Assembly: GCA_017983465.1 (NCBI GenBank)
Contig: JAGOBK010000002.1
Span: forward strand, 62,001 to 126,000
DNA from: Crocinitomicaceae bacterium
GTDB lineage: Bacteria > Bacteroidota > Bacteroidia > Flavobacteriales_D > Crocinitomicaceae
Reading direction: 5' to 3'
Length of the DNA stretch: 64,000 nt
Positions 9,377 through 18,660 of this stretch are shown piece by piece (position 1 is the stretch's first letter; every line of letters starts with the position of its first letter). The notes below the pieces were generated by a model. The model was not told the DNA's origin, made no database searches, and saw nothing but the letters and a program-made list of their open reading frames with translations. Made by a program: the position numbers and the translations under genes.

Positions 9377-9773
9377 TAGAAGGTTCCATGCGGAGGTAGC
9401 TACTTCTGCATTGAGCGACATCATGTTCTTCTTGTTGTTGTTCTTTTTGATTATTTCTACGCTTGCGAATCCGAACGTGATTAAGGTCCCGCTTCCACAA
9501 GCAAAAAATAATGAAAAAACGAACAAAGCGCACGTGGCTTTATCTGTGGAAATCGATCCAGTGACGAACGCAAAAAGATACAGTGTGGATAACAAAGAGG
9601 TGCCGTACGATCAAATCGGACCTGTTCTTGTCGAAGAAACAAAAAAGAAAGGCGATAGTACTGTCGTGTTGCGTATTCCTTTTGATTCCAAAGTACAAGA
9701 GTTGGTTGACTTATTAGAAATCGGTATGGTCAATCAATTGAAAATGATTATTGCCACGAAAGAACATAGTTAG
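9360..9773 (+). CDS. exbD: Biopolymer transporter ExbD/TolR family protein
   Basis: 137 residues: a short cytoplasmic tail, one membrane helix beginning SALSDIMFFLLLFFLII that carries the conserved proton-accepting aspartate (Asp20), and a periplasmic domain. Partner of ExbB in the proton-driven motor. Starts inside the end of exbB (17-base overlap), which implies translational coupling. The length is normal for the family. Confidence 0.94.
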   Translation: MAIKRNRRFHAEVATSALSDIMFFLLLFFLIISTLANPNVIKVPLPQAKNNEKTNKAHVALSVEIDPVTNAKRYSVDNKEVPYDQIGPVLVEETKKKGDSTVVLRIPFDSKVQELVDLLEIGMVNQLKMIIATKEHS

Positions 9774-9812
9774 ATTTAGGAATCCATTTCGTTAAAACGC
9801 AAAGAGATTAAG

Positions 9813-10586
9813 ATGAGTGCATATATCGACATATTTGAAAAAGATTACATGGAATCTAGAAGTGAAGTCAAGCGATCCTTGGTTTACACATCAATTTCCT
9901 TGTTGCTCCTTTTCATTTTACTGATGATTACACAATTCAACATTCTTCCTGCTATTCCTGAAGATGTTCCACCGTTAAAATCCGATGAAGTCATTGAATT
10001 GTTTGAAATGGAACATGTGGAGCTCATTGCTGAAGAAAGTGGTAGTCGTGGTGGTGGAACCTCATCGGATGCCCCTATCGATCAACCACAAGATCAAACC
10101 GAGCGCGTAGCTACAAGTCATTCAAGCGATTTTACTACAAATAGTGGGCAATCGAATAACAACAATACGAATAATTCAACGAATCCAACATCTACCACGG
10201 TTAGAGGAACAAATTACTTTGGTAGCGGAGGTAGCGGAGGTGGAACCGGTTCTGGAAATGGTCCATTTGGAGGTTCCGGCAGCGGGCCAGAAGACGGCGT
10301 TGGTCCAGGAAGAGGCGGAGGAAGCGGGAAAGCACGTGTGCGTATTAACAATGTTACAACACCTCAATATGACATCGATGTTGATTGCCGAGTAGGTTTA
10401 AAATTAACAATCAATGCGGAAGGAATTGTGACAGATTGCCGAAGTATTAAATCCGTGACAACGTGTACGAATCAAACCATCATTAACGATGTAATTCGAC
10501 TAGTTAAACAGCAAGTACGTTTTAATAAAGATCCAGGTTCACCACTTGTTCAAGCAGATTATACCATCAAAATTACTGCGAGATAA
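9813..10586 (+). CDS. TonB-like energy transducer
   Basis: 257 residues with the TonB plan: a cytoplasmic N-terminus, one membrane helix (about 25-43), a linker, and a C-terminal periplasmic domain (about 175-257). The linker is not the usual proline-rich spacer: it is Asn/Thr-rich, then strongly Gly/Ser-rich (about residues 135-170). The C-terminal part (VDCRVGLKLTINAEGIVTDC, DYTIKITAR) resembles the TonB C-terminal fold used by Bacteroidota ExbBD partners. Four cysteines lie in this periplasmic domain and could form disulfides. It starts 39 bases after exbD in the same operon. The outer-membrane receptor served is not encoded nearby. Confidence 0.8.
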   Translation: MSAYIDIFEKDYMESRSEVKRSLVYTSISLLLLFILLMITQFNILPAIPEDVPPLKSDEVIELFEMEHVELIAEESGSRGGGTSSDAPIDQPQDQTERVATSHSSDFTTNSGQSNNNNTNNSTNPTSTTVRGTNYFGSGGSGGGTGSGNGPFGGSGSGPEDGVGPGRGGGSGKARVRINNVTTPQYDIDVDCRVGLKLTINAEGIVTDCRSIKSVTTCTNQTIINDVIRLVKQQVRFNKDPGSPLVQADYTIKITAR

Positions 10587-10591
10587 ATTCG

Positions 10592-11599
10592 TTAGTTTTT
10601 AGCTAAGAGATCCATAGCCTTTTCCACCATTAATTTTGATCCCACGTAATATGGAATTCGTTGGTGCAATTTACTTGGTTGAATTTCCATGATGCGTTGC
10701 GCACCTGTCGTTGCTAGTCCACCGGCTTGTTCAGCAATAAACGCCAAAGGATTACATTCATATAACAGGCGTAATCTTCCTTCTGGAGCAGATGGAACCG
10801 CTGGATAGATGTAAATTCCACCTTTTATCATATGGCGATGAAAATCGGCCACAAGAGAACCGATGTATCTTCCAGAATAAGGCTTGCCCGTTTGATTTTC
10901 GTGACTTTGACAATAGCTAACATAGGCTTTTAGTCCTGGTTCGAAATCGTTTAGATTTCCTTCATTCAGCGCATAAATGCGTCCATTTTCAGGCATTTTC
11001 ATGTCTGGATGCGAAAGGAAGAACTCACCAATACTCGGGTCAAGTGTAAATCCATTTACGCCGTTACCAGTTGTGTACACAAGAATTGTTGATGAGCCAT
11101 AAAGGACATAACCAGCAGCTACCTGCGCGGTACCAGGCTGCAACATATCTTCAAGTGTTGCGGATGTCCCTTGTGGGGAAATACGTCGGTAAATAGAAAA
11201 GATGGTTCCAATAGAGACATTCACATCGATGTTACTTGAGCCATCAAGTGGATCAAACAACACCACATATTTTCCGTTTTTCGAGTTCTCAGATTCAAAA
11301 GCGAGGTAATCATCGTTTTCTTCCGAAGCAATCCCACATACTTCTCCCCCATTGGCAAAAGCTCGAATGAAGGCTTCATCTGCTACGACGTCTAGTTTTT
11401 GTTGTTCTTCCCCTTGAACATTTTGTCCGCCTTGAGCACCCAAAATATGTTCAACAAGTCCAGCCTTGCGAACATCATTACTCACTATTTTAGAAGCGAG
11501 AACGATGTCGTTTAGTAATCTTGAAAGTTCACCGGTAGCATAGGGAAAGTGACTTTGATTCGTCACGATAAACTCGTGCAGCGTGATCAATCTCGACAT
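10592..11599 (-). CDS. fbp: Class 1 fructose-1,6-bisphosphatase
   Basis: 335 residues, the normal length for the class. Hydrolyses fructose 1,6-bisphosphate to fructose 6-phosphate in gluconeogenesis, with Mg2+. The metal/phosphate site [10 protein letters not shown] is at residues 116-125 with upstream acidic ligands (SEEND, 92-96); [21 protein letters not shown] and the late [15 protein letters not shown] motif are also present. It is the second gene of a two-gene unit with a universal stress protein (9-base gap) and is convergent with the tonB-like gene 5 bases away. Confidence 0.96.
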   Translation of the reverse strand: MSRLITLHEFIVTNQSHFPYATGELSRLLNDIVLASKIVSNDVRKAGLVEHILGAQGGQNVQGEEQQKLDVVADEAFIRAFANGGEVCGIASEENDDYLAFESENSKNGKYVVLFDPLDGSSNIDVNVSIGTIFSIYRRISPQGTSATLEDMLQPGTAQVAAGYVLYGSSTILVYTTGNGVNGFTLDPSIGEFFLSHPDMKMPENGRIYALNEGNLNDFEPGLKAYVSYCQSHENQTGKPYSGRYIGSLVADFHRHMIKGGIYIYPAVPSAPEGRLRLLYECNPLAFIAEQAGGLATTGAQRIMEIQPSKLHQRIPYYVGSKLMVEKAMDLLAKN

Positions 11600-11608
11600 A
11601 TAAATAAA

Positions 11609-12433
11609 TTAAATAGAGAACATGTTTCCATGCTCATTTCCAATTTGGATTGGGTTTACAATCAAGGTTGGGATGAGTGCATCATTTGTGATGATGTATT
11701 GCTCGTAATTTGTGGTCAAAGCTGACAAGAAATTATTGCGATTAAGGTTCATAATAGCAATTAGATCAGCATCAACACTTACGGCATATTTTACCACTTC
11801 TTTATCGAATCCGCTTCTAGAAACGATAGCAGAGGTCATTTCAATATTTCTATCCTTGAAAAAGCTTTCTGAAAAGGTAATATTTGAAACGACTTGGTGG
11901 CGTAGGTATTCATCTGTTTCATCTGGAGTAACTACGTGTACTTTCGAATTGAAGTACTTCGCTAAGTTAGCAACGATCGACAACTTTTGTTTGGTTTCTT
12001 TGTGTAAGTCCATTGGTACAACGATGGAATCATATCCTGTTGCTTTTACTGATTTTTCTTGCACGATGATAAAAGGTACTTGTGAACTTGTTACCACTTT
12101 TAATGCATGACTTCCTGTAATATGTTGCCAACCATGAGCACCATGTGTTCCCATGAAAATTAACTCAGCTTGGTGTTCAGCAGCAAAAGCGCCGATATCT
12201 TCAAAAATACTACCTATGCGAACATTTGGTTGAAGATTTACTCCTTCACCCGCAAATTTTTCAATGACATTGTGCAATTGTGTCAATGCATCTTGAATCT
12301 GATTTTCTTTTGAAACAACATGAAGAAGTTGAACCACTGCATTTAATGGTTTAGCAGTTGCAATGGCGTGTTGTAGAGCGATATCCGCAACCATCGTAAA
12401 ATCATGAGGTACGATAAATGTTTTTTGTTGCAT
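11609..12433 (-). CDS. Tandem universal stress protein (UspA family)
   Basis: 274 residues containing two UspA domains (about 1-145 and 150-262). The first keeps a recognisable nucleotide-binding signature (GTHGAHGWQHITGSHA); the second is degenerate at this position, so only one half may bind ATP. Cytoplasmic. It is co-transcribed with fbp, whose ATG lies 9 bases downstream of this stop, which suggests stress- or starvation-linked control of gluconeogenesis; this is inference from context. Confidence 0.88.
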   Translation of the reverse strand: MQQKTFIVPHDFTMVADIALQHAIATAKPLNAVVQLLHVVSKENQIQDALTQLHNVIEKFAGEGVNLQPNVRIGSIFEDIGAFAAEHQAELIFMGTHGAHGWQHITGSHALKVVTSSQVPFIIVQEKSVKATGYDSIVVPMDLHKETKQKLSIVANLAKYFNSKVHVVTPDETDEYLRHQVVSNITFSESFFKDRNIEMTSAIVSRSGFDKEVVKYAVSVDADLIAIMNLNRNNFLSALTTNYEQYIITNDALIPTLIVNPIQIGNEHGNMFSI

Positions 12434-12447
12434 AGTTGTATTTTTTA

Positions 12448-12499
12448 CAAAATTAAGACAAAGTGACTAAAGAACGCACTAGTTTTATCTTTATTTTTG
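12448..12499. promoter_or_regulatory. Divergent -7 elements for the usp-fbp operon and the GH3 gene
   Basis: On the minus strand TAATTTTG (12448-12455) ends 14 bases before the usp start. On the plus strand TATTTTTG (12492-12499) lies 38 bases before the GH3 start. Both match the Bacteroidota -7 consensus TAnnTTTG, but neither has a convincing -33 TTTG/TTG at the expected distance. Confidence 0.38.
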
Positions 12500-12537
12500 T
12501 GGGGAGGGTATTTACTTTTCACGACTAAAATAGGATT

Positions 12538-14064
12538 ATGCCAATTATCGGAAAACTTATCCGTAAAACGACCGCATTAAGCTTTAAGCGAAATGCAAAA
12601 AAGGGGATTGATTACCGTCATCAATTGGAGGCTTTGCGTACAACCATTGAACGTGCAAAAAGCACCAAGTTTGGTTTTGTTTACTCGTTTCATGCAATTT
12701 TGGATAAATCCGATGTTGTTTCACAATACCAGAAAATGGTGCCGATTGTTGACTACGACGAATTTTATGAGAAATGGTTGAAAGATTCCATTGCGGGGGT
12801 GAAAGATCACACTTGGAAAGGACGGATAAAATACTACGCATTATCCTCTGGAACAACTGGTTCGCCTAGTAAGCGCATACCCGTTACAACGGAAATGATT
12901 CGATCATTTCAACGGGTTAGTTTGCGTCAATTTTCTATTTTACACGAATTAAATTTACCGGAAGAGTTTTATTCCGCAAGTATATTAGCTGTTGGTGGAT
13001 CTACTAAACTCACCAAGAAAAGTACACACATTGAGGGTGACCTTAGTGGAATACTAAAAAAGCATACTTCTATAATTGCTGCGCCATTTACCAAACCATC
13101 AAAAAAGATTACCAACCTAAAAAATTGGAAAGAAAAATTGCCTTTGATGATTGAACAGGCTCCCAAATGGAACATTGGCATCATTGCTGGGATTCCTAGT
13201 TGGTGTATCTTGTTAATGGAGGAAATTGTCAAGCATTATCAACTGAATTCCATTCATGACATCTGGCCAAATTTACATGTCTATGTTCATGGAGGAATTT
13301 ATATGGAACCGTATCGAGAACGACTAGAGAAAATTTGTGCTCAAAAAGTGGAATTACTCGACACGTATTTAGCGAGTGAGGGTTATTTTGGTTATCAAAC
13401 AAGTCCAGATCGTAAAGGAATGAAATTGTTAATGAACAATGGAATCTTTTTCGAGTTCGTTCCATTTAATTCTGACTATTTTGATGAGAATGGAGAATTA
13501 ATCAACCCAAATAAAGCGTACACCATTAGCGAAGTAAAGGAAGGTATCGACTACGCATTGGTGATTACTACTAATGCTGGATTGTGGCGTTACCTCATCG
13601 GTGACTTGGTTCGTTTTGTTGATTTAGAAGCGCATGAAATCATTATTTCTGGAAGAATAAAACAGTTTTTAAGTTTATGTGGCGAGCATTTATCCTTGGA
13701 CAACATTAACCAAGCGCTCATGAAGGTGACTCATTCCAAAGGAGTTCACATCTCAGAATACACCTTATTTGCGGATGAAGATCAACAGCTACACCATTGG
13801 TTTGTAGGAGCGGATGTTCCTTTTGACACAACCATTATCATAGATGAAATAGACAAAGAACTTAGCTTGTTAAATGATGATTATGCCTATGTTCGGAAAT
13901 ACAATTTAGGTAAGCCAACATTGACCATTGTTCCCACTTCCACTTTTTATGGGTACTTGGAGTCTTTAGGAAAATTAGGTGCTCAAAACAAAATGCCTCG
14001 CGTTTTGAATAAAGCTCAGGCGGAAAAATGGTTGACGTTTATTAACGCAAACGACTTCCTTTAA
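12538..14064 (+). CDS. GH3-family acyl-adenylating protein
   Basis: 508 residues. GH3 proteins of plants join amino acids to jasmonate or auxin through an acyl-adenylate; bacterial members are widespread but mostly of unknown substrate. Adenylate-forming motifs are visible: the P-loop-like SSGTTGSPSKRIPVT (about residues 103-117), the LDTYLASEGYFG region, TTNAGLWRYLIGDLVRF, and the hinge ISGRIKQFLSLCGEHL. The protein is complete. It ends with a 23-base overlap with the convergent PorP gene. The substrate is unknown; a carboxylic acid plus an amine is only a family-level expectation. Confidence 0.88.
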   Translation: MPIIGKLIRKTTALSFKRNAKKGIDYRHQLEALRTTIERAKSTKFGFVYSFHAILDKSDVVSQYQKMVPIVDYDEFYEKWLKDSIAGVKDHTWKGRIKYYALSSGTTGSPSKRIPVTTEMIRSFQRVSLRQFSILHELNLPEEFYSASILAVGGSTKLTKKSTHIEGDLSGILKKHTSIIAAPFTKPSKKITNLKNWKEKLPLMIEQAPKWNIGIIAGIPSWCILLMEEIVKHYQLNSIHDIWPNLHVYVHGGIYMEPYRERLEKICAQKVELLDTYLASEGYFGYQTSPDRKGMKLLMNNGIFFEFVPFNSDYFDENGELINPNKAYTISEVKEGIDYALVITTNAGLWRYLIGDLVRFVDLEAHEIIISGRIKQFLSLCGEHLSLDNINQALMKVTHSKGVHISEYTLFADEDQQLHHWFVGADVPFDTTIIIDEIDKELSLLNDDYAYVRKYNLGKPTLTIVPTSTFYGYLESLGKLGAQNKMPRVLNKAQAEKWLTFINANDFL

Positions 14065-15064
14065 AGACAGATTTTTTCATAAAGGTATAGGCGAAATTCA
14101 CCTCAACTGAATGACGATAAGCAGTAGAAATTGGACCAATGTCGTAATCATAAGACAAGCCTAAATCTACAGATCCGAACGTTAAGGCAACATAGGGAGC
14201 GATTGTACCAGTAGAACGAAAATAAAGTCCAGCGACAACAGATTGTGAATGAACCATATTCGTGATTTCCGAGTTTCCTCGTAATTTGGAACGGTATAAA
14301 AGTCCGAGGATTGTCTCTGCGTGTGGACCTTGAATCAATTGAATGACACTCACTTCCATACTAGACTTATCATCAAAAGCATACTTTACTTGGGTGTTAA
14401 AGCAATATTTTCTGAACAAGCGATCCGTATTCAAACTATTGTAGTTCAATTTAGGACTATTCGCATGAGCAATGGAAAATCCGCCTAAAAAAGCCAATTG
14501 ACCTGCGCTCAAATTCGGCTTATTTCCTGGGATATAGCGGTAGTTCAGTCCGAGTCCGGCATCTAAATAGGAAAAAGAGGTAAAGTCATTTGCTTCTCCG
14601 GAGTATACATTGGGATCCAAAGAACTTCCATTCCATTGGGAATAATAAAGTAAACGAGAGAAATCTGCGCTGCGATTACAAAACGCTGTTTGAATTCCAG
14701 CTGACAGCCAATGTCCTTTTGCCAATGGAAGGTGTCCACTGACTGAAGTTCCAAAAGATTTCTGCGACATTTTCGAATCACCTCCGACATCGTTACTGAA
14801 AAATACACCGATTCCGGCATACGCTTTATCGCTTTTCTTTGTTTTTCCTATTGAGAATTCACCCATTCCATAACTAGTCATGAATTGAGTTCCCGCACCT
14901 AACCATTGATTTCGATTTTGCAAGCTTATTTTCTCGAATCCTTGGTTCATCGAAGTTGCGGACGGATTCCAGATAGTCATGGTTTTATCCATCTGAGTCA
15001 AATGGTAATCTTGGGCAAAAACAGTGAATCCCAATAAACTGAAAAGTAAGGTTTTGATCTTCAT
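14042..15064 (-). CDS. PorP/SprF family type IX secretion membrane protein
   Basis: 340 residues with a signal peptide (MKIKTLLFSLLGFTVFAQD) and the family's N-terminal block (YHLTQMDKTMTIWNPSATSM, then NRNQWLG), followed by an outer-membrane beta-barrel. SprF-like proteins help specific type B cargos leave through T9SS and attach to the surface. It begins 6 bases after the stop of the CotH-kinase type B cargo, so the two form a cargo/partner operon. The 3' end overlaps the convergent GH3 gene by 23 bases. Confidence 0.92.
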   Translation of the reverse strand: MKIKTLLFSLLGFTVFAQDYHLTQMDKTMTIWNPSATSMNQGFEKISLQNRNQWLGAGTQFMTSYGMGEFSIGKTKKSDKAYAGIGVFFSNDVGGDSKMSQKSFGTSVSGHLPLAKGHWLSAGIQTAFCNRSADFSRLLYYSQWNGSSLDPNVYSGEANDFTSFSYLDAGLGLNYRYIPGNKPNLSAGQLAFLGGFSIAHANSPKLNYNSLNTDRLFRKYCFNTQVKYAFDDKSSMEVSVIQLIQGPHAETILGLLYRSKLRGNSEITNMVHSQSVVAGLYFRSTGTIAPYVALTFGSVDLGLSYDYDIGPISTAYRHSVEVNFAYTFMKKSVFKGSRLR

Positions 15065-15070
15065 TTCAAC

Positions 15071-18000
15071 TTATCGAATTAGGGTAATGTTTCCGGACAT
15101 TTTTTTCGTTGTTCCACCGATGTAAGTCACATCAACGATGTACGCGTAAACTCCTGTATTCAATAATTTACCTTTGTATGTTCCGTCCCACTTAAACGTT
15201 TTGTTGTTTGATTCAAACAATAGATTCCCCCATCGGTCAAATACTTTGAATCCAATGGACTCAATATTCTTTCCTACAATGATTTGATAGACGTCATTGT
15301 CTTCATTTCCGACGTTATTCGGAGAAAATGCTGTTGGAATATGGATGCCGTCAGCACATTCCGGAGAACTAGCATTCGGGTCACATGGATTCAATGGGTC
15401 GGAACCCTGAGTTACCTCAAGGGCATCATTGTACCCGTCTCCGTCCGTATCTGGATTATTTGGATTTGTTCCAAGTACTCCTTCTTGAGCGTCCGTTAAT
15501 CCATCAAAATCCGTATCAATTTGACAACCAGGCAATGTATCGTCGGGATCACATGGATTCAATGGGTCTGAACCATTGGTTACTTCGGTTCCATCGTTTA
15601 TTCCATCTGAGTCTGTATCTGGATTTGTTGGACTTGTTCCAGCTAATCCTTCTTGCGTATTTGTAAGTCCATCGCCATCTTGGTCACATGGTCCAGCATT
15701 TGGATTTGGAATACATGGATTTGCATTGTCTGGATCTAATTCATTCATCACTCCATCTCCATCGGTGTCCACAATAATGGATTCCAATGCATCAATGATG
15801 CCGTCGCCATCTGTATCTAGGGGAGTTGCTGGATTTGGTCCGAGTTCAATGCAATCATTTTCACCGTCTCCATCCGTATCGACAAGATTAGGATTAGTTC
15901 CTGCAGCAACCTCAACCGTATTTAAGCAACCATCGCCATCTAAATCTGGAATATCTGGAACAAAAACAGCAACAATCGTTTCTGGTCCATTGATGTTAAT
16001 GAAATTCGAGTCTAGCGTATTTGCTAATCCCATTGGTCCAGTGGTGTAAGTCCAATGGTCGAAAACATACCCTGTATTCGCTTTCGCTACCACATTGGTT
16101 TGGATTCCACCAAAGTACGTTGTTGACCAAGGATAAGAAGGTGGATTAATTGAATTCACTTTAATGGTACCTGCATTGACTGGAGAAACATCAAATGTTA
16201 CTGGAAATGGTCCGGTTAATTGGTAGCAATCTATTAATCCTTGTTCCATAGCAAGGCAACGCTGATTGATGAAATTCCTTAATTGCGTCACTCTCGATTG
16301 CCATCCGTTATAGGTGCCTCCCCATTTTGTACAATGGGCAGTCATTTCCGGTGCTATTTCATTGACCATACTATCGAGTAGCGCCAACATACTTGTACAA
16401 CTAAACGAAGTATTGATCAGGTCAATGTAGCGTGTGACGTAATATTGCTCAACAATGGGATTTTCATTAATGAGTTTTTCAAGGATATCTGTATGACCTT
16501 GTCCACCTGGATTCGGAAGGTTTTCCGCATTACATGGATCAGCATTCGCACTAGGATCAGGAATACCTGTATAATTGATGTAGTGTCCAAAAGTCGCGTC
16601 CATATCCCAAAGTGCATAGCGCCATTTCTTTTTATCTCCTGCTGGATCCAATCCTCTCCACCAAGCTGTATTCCAATTTAACCAATCTTGGTTTACGGTG
16701 TAGGAGTTGATCATGAAATAATCGGCTAACGATTGCCAATTGAAGAGGGAATCAACGTAGTTAAAGTTGGTTGGATTACCCATGTTATTTGTCATGATAT
16801 AGTTCCTTAGTGCATTCCAATTTGGTTGTGCATTTGGAGCACCATACTCTTGCCAAGTACCACCCCAAGTTTTAAGGTATTGTAGGTTGTATTTATTTTG
16901 CCCAAAATAAATGTCCGTATAATCATGATCATCCGCTTTTTCGCGAATTTCATAAACACCCCAGTAAACTCCATTCAAGTAAACAACTGCAGGTCTCCAC
17001 GTACGTTCATCCAGTTTCATGTCAGCACGAATCGACAAGGTATGAATAAAGGCATCGCGGATGTGTGCGCCTTGTTCAAAAGGATAATTGTCACTTGCTC
17101 CTGGTTTAAGAATCAAACGTTGAAATTCGTCACGGCTTTTCTCAGGGAAAATCCCATGATCGATATCGCCATTATGGCCATATTGATCGCGACAAACGAA
17201 ATCAAAGCCTCGTTGAGGATAAGACCATGAATCATTTCCATGTTTATTGAAATCCCCTTCTGCCTCGTCTATAAACGTGCCATCTTGTTCAAATAATTCG
17301 AATCCACCTATTCGATTAGCCGGATTCTGACTTCCGTTTGCTACCAATGAAAACACTCCTTGGCTACAAACCGAAACAACAGGAACTGTGTGCATTACAT
17401 TAATAAAATAGCTGTTTGTTTCAATAAAAGAGGATAGTGTTGTGCCAAAAGCTGCTGCTCTTAAAACCTTTGTTGTGGCTATGCTGATTGGTGTTGTGTA
17501 AGCTGTGGATGTTGCAGTAGGATTTGAACCATCCAGGGTGTACCGAATTGTTGCCGTTGGATCAGTACAAGTAATGGAAACTGTTTGTGCACTTGGATAA
17601 AATCCAGGAGCAACACTAAATATCGGCTTTGGCGGGTAAAAATTAACTGCTCCTGTATTATTCGCATTGGGTGTAGGTGTAGTGAACAATTTAAAATCAA
17701 CCGCTGCGTTTGTCGATCTTCCGACAGAATGATCTGCCTTTGTCAAATGAATAATTTTAAAAGAATCCACGACATTCCCGAATGTATTTGAAAGAATAAT
17801 CCAGTCGCCATCCGTTTGGGAAAGGTTGAAATTAGGATGGTATTCGTTGCCATTAACGAGATCTCTCTTAGTACAGAATACCATTTTAAATCCATTTGCG
17901 GCGATTGATCCGCTTGGAATCATCCACTTTGTTAAGTTGGATGCTTTATCCGAAAGATACCATCCAGTTAAATCAATGGGGGCTGCGGTTATGTTGTATA

Positions 18001-18139
18001 GTTCTACCCAGTCCTCCTTTTCACCATAGGCGTCTGAAGGTCCCGTTATATTTGAACAAGAATATTCATTGATAACGACTTGACTAAATGCAATTTGATG
18101 GAAAGCAAGGAGAATCAAACTGAGTAGTAGTTGTTTCAT
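15071..18139 (-). CDS. Secreted CotH-kinase protein with lamin-tail, chitobiase-like, TSP3 repeats and T9SS type B sorting domain
   Basis: 1022 residues, built as: signal peptide; lamin-tail domain (about 20-150; [25 protein letters not shown]); chitobiase/hexosaminidase C-terminal-like domain (about 170-250; [11 protein letters not shown]); CotH kinase domain (about 260-640), with [17 protein letters not shown] and the metal-binding LWDMDATFG near 510-518; a Big-like region; calcium-binding thrombospondin type 3 repeats (DTDGDG) at about 745-930; and a type B sorting domain ([36 protein letters not shown]). CotH proteins phosphorylate spore-coat proteins in Bacillus; the target here is unknown. 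It is followed 6 bases later by a PorP/SprF gene. Confidence 0.92.
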   Translation of the reverse strand: MKQLLLSLILLAFHQIAFSQVVINEYSCSNITGPSDAYGEKEDWVELYNITAAPIDLTGWYLSDKASNLTKWMIPSGSIAANGFKMVFCTKRDLVNGNEYHPNFNLSQTDGDWIILSNTFGNVVDSFKIIHLTKADHSVGRSTNAAVDFKLFTTPTPNANNTGAVNFYPPKPIFSVAPGFYPSAQTVSITCTDPTATIRYTLDGSNPTATSTAYTTPISIATTKVLRAAAFGTTLSSFIETNSYFINVMHTVPVVSVCSQGVFSLVANGSQNPANRIGGFELFEQDGTFIDEAEGDFNKHGNDSWSYPQRGFDFVCRDQYGHNGDIDHGIFPEKSRDEFQRLILKPGASDNYPFEQGAHIRDAFIHTLSIRADMKLDERTWRPAVVYLNGVYWGVYEIREKADDHDYTDIYFGQNKYNLQYLKTWGGTWQEYGAPNAQPNWNALRNYIMTNNMGNPTNFNYVDSLFNWQSLADYFMINSYTVNQDWLNWNTAWWRGLDPAGDKKKWRYALWDMDATFGHYINYTGIPDPSANADPCNAENLPNPGGQGHTDILEKLINENPIVEQYYVTRYIDLINTSFSCTSMLALLDSMVNEIAPEMTAHCTKWGGTYNGWQSRVTQLRNFINQRCLAMEQGLIDCYQLTGPFPVTFDVSPVNAGTIKVNSINPPSYPWSTTYFGGIQTNVVAKANTGYVFDHWTYTTGPMGLANTLDSNFININGPETIVAVFVPDIPDLDGDGCLNTVEVAAGTNPNLVDTDGDGENDCIELGPNPATPLDTDGDGIIDALESIIVDTDGDGVMNELDPDNANPCIPNPNAGPCDQDGDGLTNTQEGLAGTSPTNPDTDSDGINDGTEVTNGSDPLNPCDPDDTLPGCQIDTDFDGLTDAQEGVLGTNPNNPDTDGDGYNDALEVTQGSDPLNPCDPNASSPECADGIHIPTAFSPNNVGNEDNDVYQIIVGKNIESIGFKVFDRWGNLLFESNNKTFKWDGTYKGKLLNTGVYAYIVDVTYIGGTTKKMSGNITLIR
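15381..15574 (-). repeat. Tandem duplication of TSP3 modules (168-base period)
   Basis: A near-identical stretch begins at 15381 and again at 15549, 168 bases (56 codons) apart. It encodes two copies of a module with DTDxDG motifs, ENDING in [10 protein letters not shown] and a second cysteine. The high DNA identity points to a fairly recent in-frame duplication inside the calcium-binding spacer of the CotH protein. Confidence 0.75.
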
Positions 18140-18159
18140 AGTTTTTGGTTAAGAGCGAC

Positions 18160-18190
18160 TAAAATTAGCGAAAAGACGAACAATTTCCAA
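18160..18190 (-). promoter_or_regulatory. Candidate promoter of the CotH-PorP operon
   Basis: On the minus strand TTG (18188-18190), a 20-base spacer, then TAATTTTA (18160-18167), one base off TAnnTTTG. It would give a leader of roughly 15 bases before the start at 18139. Confidence 0.38.
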
Positions 18191-18261
18191 TCAACCAAAC
18201 GAGTAATGTTAAAACAAGTTGTTTTTTTTGTTAAAATTGCATGAATATAAATTCTCAGATT

Positions 18262-18660
18262 ATGAAAAATGTCCTACTCCTATTTATCTCCATCCTTGTT
18301 TTTAGTGCATCTACCTCTTGTAAAAAAGTAGAGGGAACAGGTGGCGGAGCAACGATAAAAGGAATTATTCAAGAACAAAAATACAATGCCTTAGGAAATA
18401 TTATTGCCGAGTATCCTGGAAGTGATCTTGATGTATATTTAATTTACGGGACAAGCGATCAATTTTACGATGATGACGTGAAAACAAGTTACGATGGATC
18501 ATTTGTTTTTAAGTACTTGCAAAAGGGAACGTATACCATATTTGTTTATGAAGATGATGCTACACAACCAAGCGGAAAGAATGTTGTCAAACAAACATTT
18601 GAAATAACAGAAAAAGGTCAAGAAGTAGATTTGGGTACAATAAACACCCGTAAAATCTAA
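18262..18660 (+). CDS. Small lipoprotein with a prealbumin-like/carboxypeptidase-regulatory-type domain
   Basis: About 132 residues from the ATG at 18262 (MKNVLLLFISILVFSASTSCKK), chosen because it places the hydrophobic signal and lipobox-like cysteine normally; an in-frame ATG at 18241 would add seven polar residues. The rest (IKGIIQEQKYNALG, DGSFVFKYLQKGTYTIFVYEDD) has the look of a beta-sandwich domain that starts with a variable trait and ends in a YxFxYxDD strand, as in many Bacteroidota surface lipoproteins. Function unknown. Its stop overlaps the next start (TAATG), so the two are translationally coupled. Confidence 0.78.
   Translation: MKNVLLLFISILVFSASTSCKKVEGTGGGATIKGIIQEQKYNALGNIIAEYPGSDLDVYLIYGTSDQFYDDDVKTSYDGSFVFKYLQKGTYTIFVYEDDATQPSGKNVVKQTFEITEKGQEVDLGTINTRKI

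Noticed and set aside
18211..18225. AAAACAA-G-TTGTTTT palindrome before the lipoprotein gene as an operator or terminator
   Set aside because: Only A/T-rich with a one-base centre, in a poly-T neighbourhood where such symmetry is expected by chance; it follows no gene end on either strand that fits.
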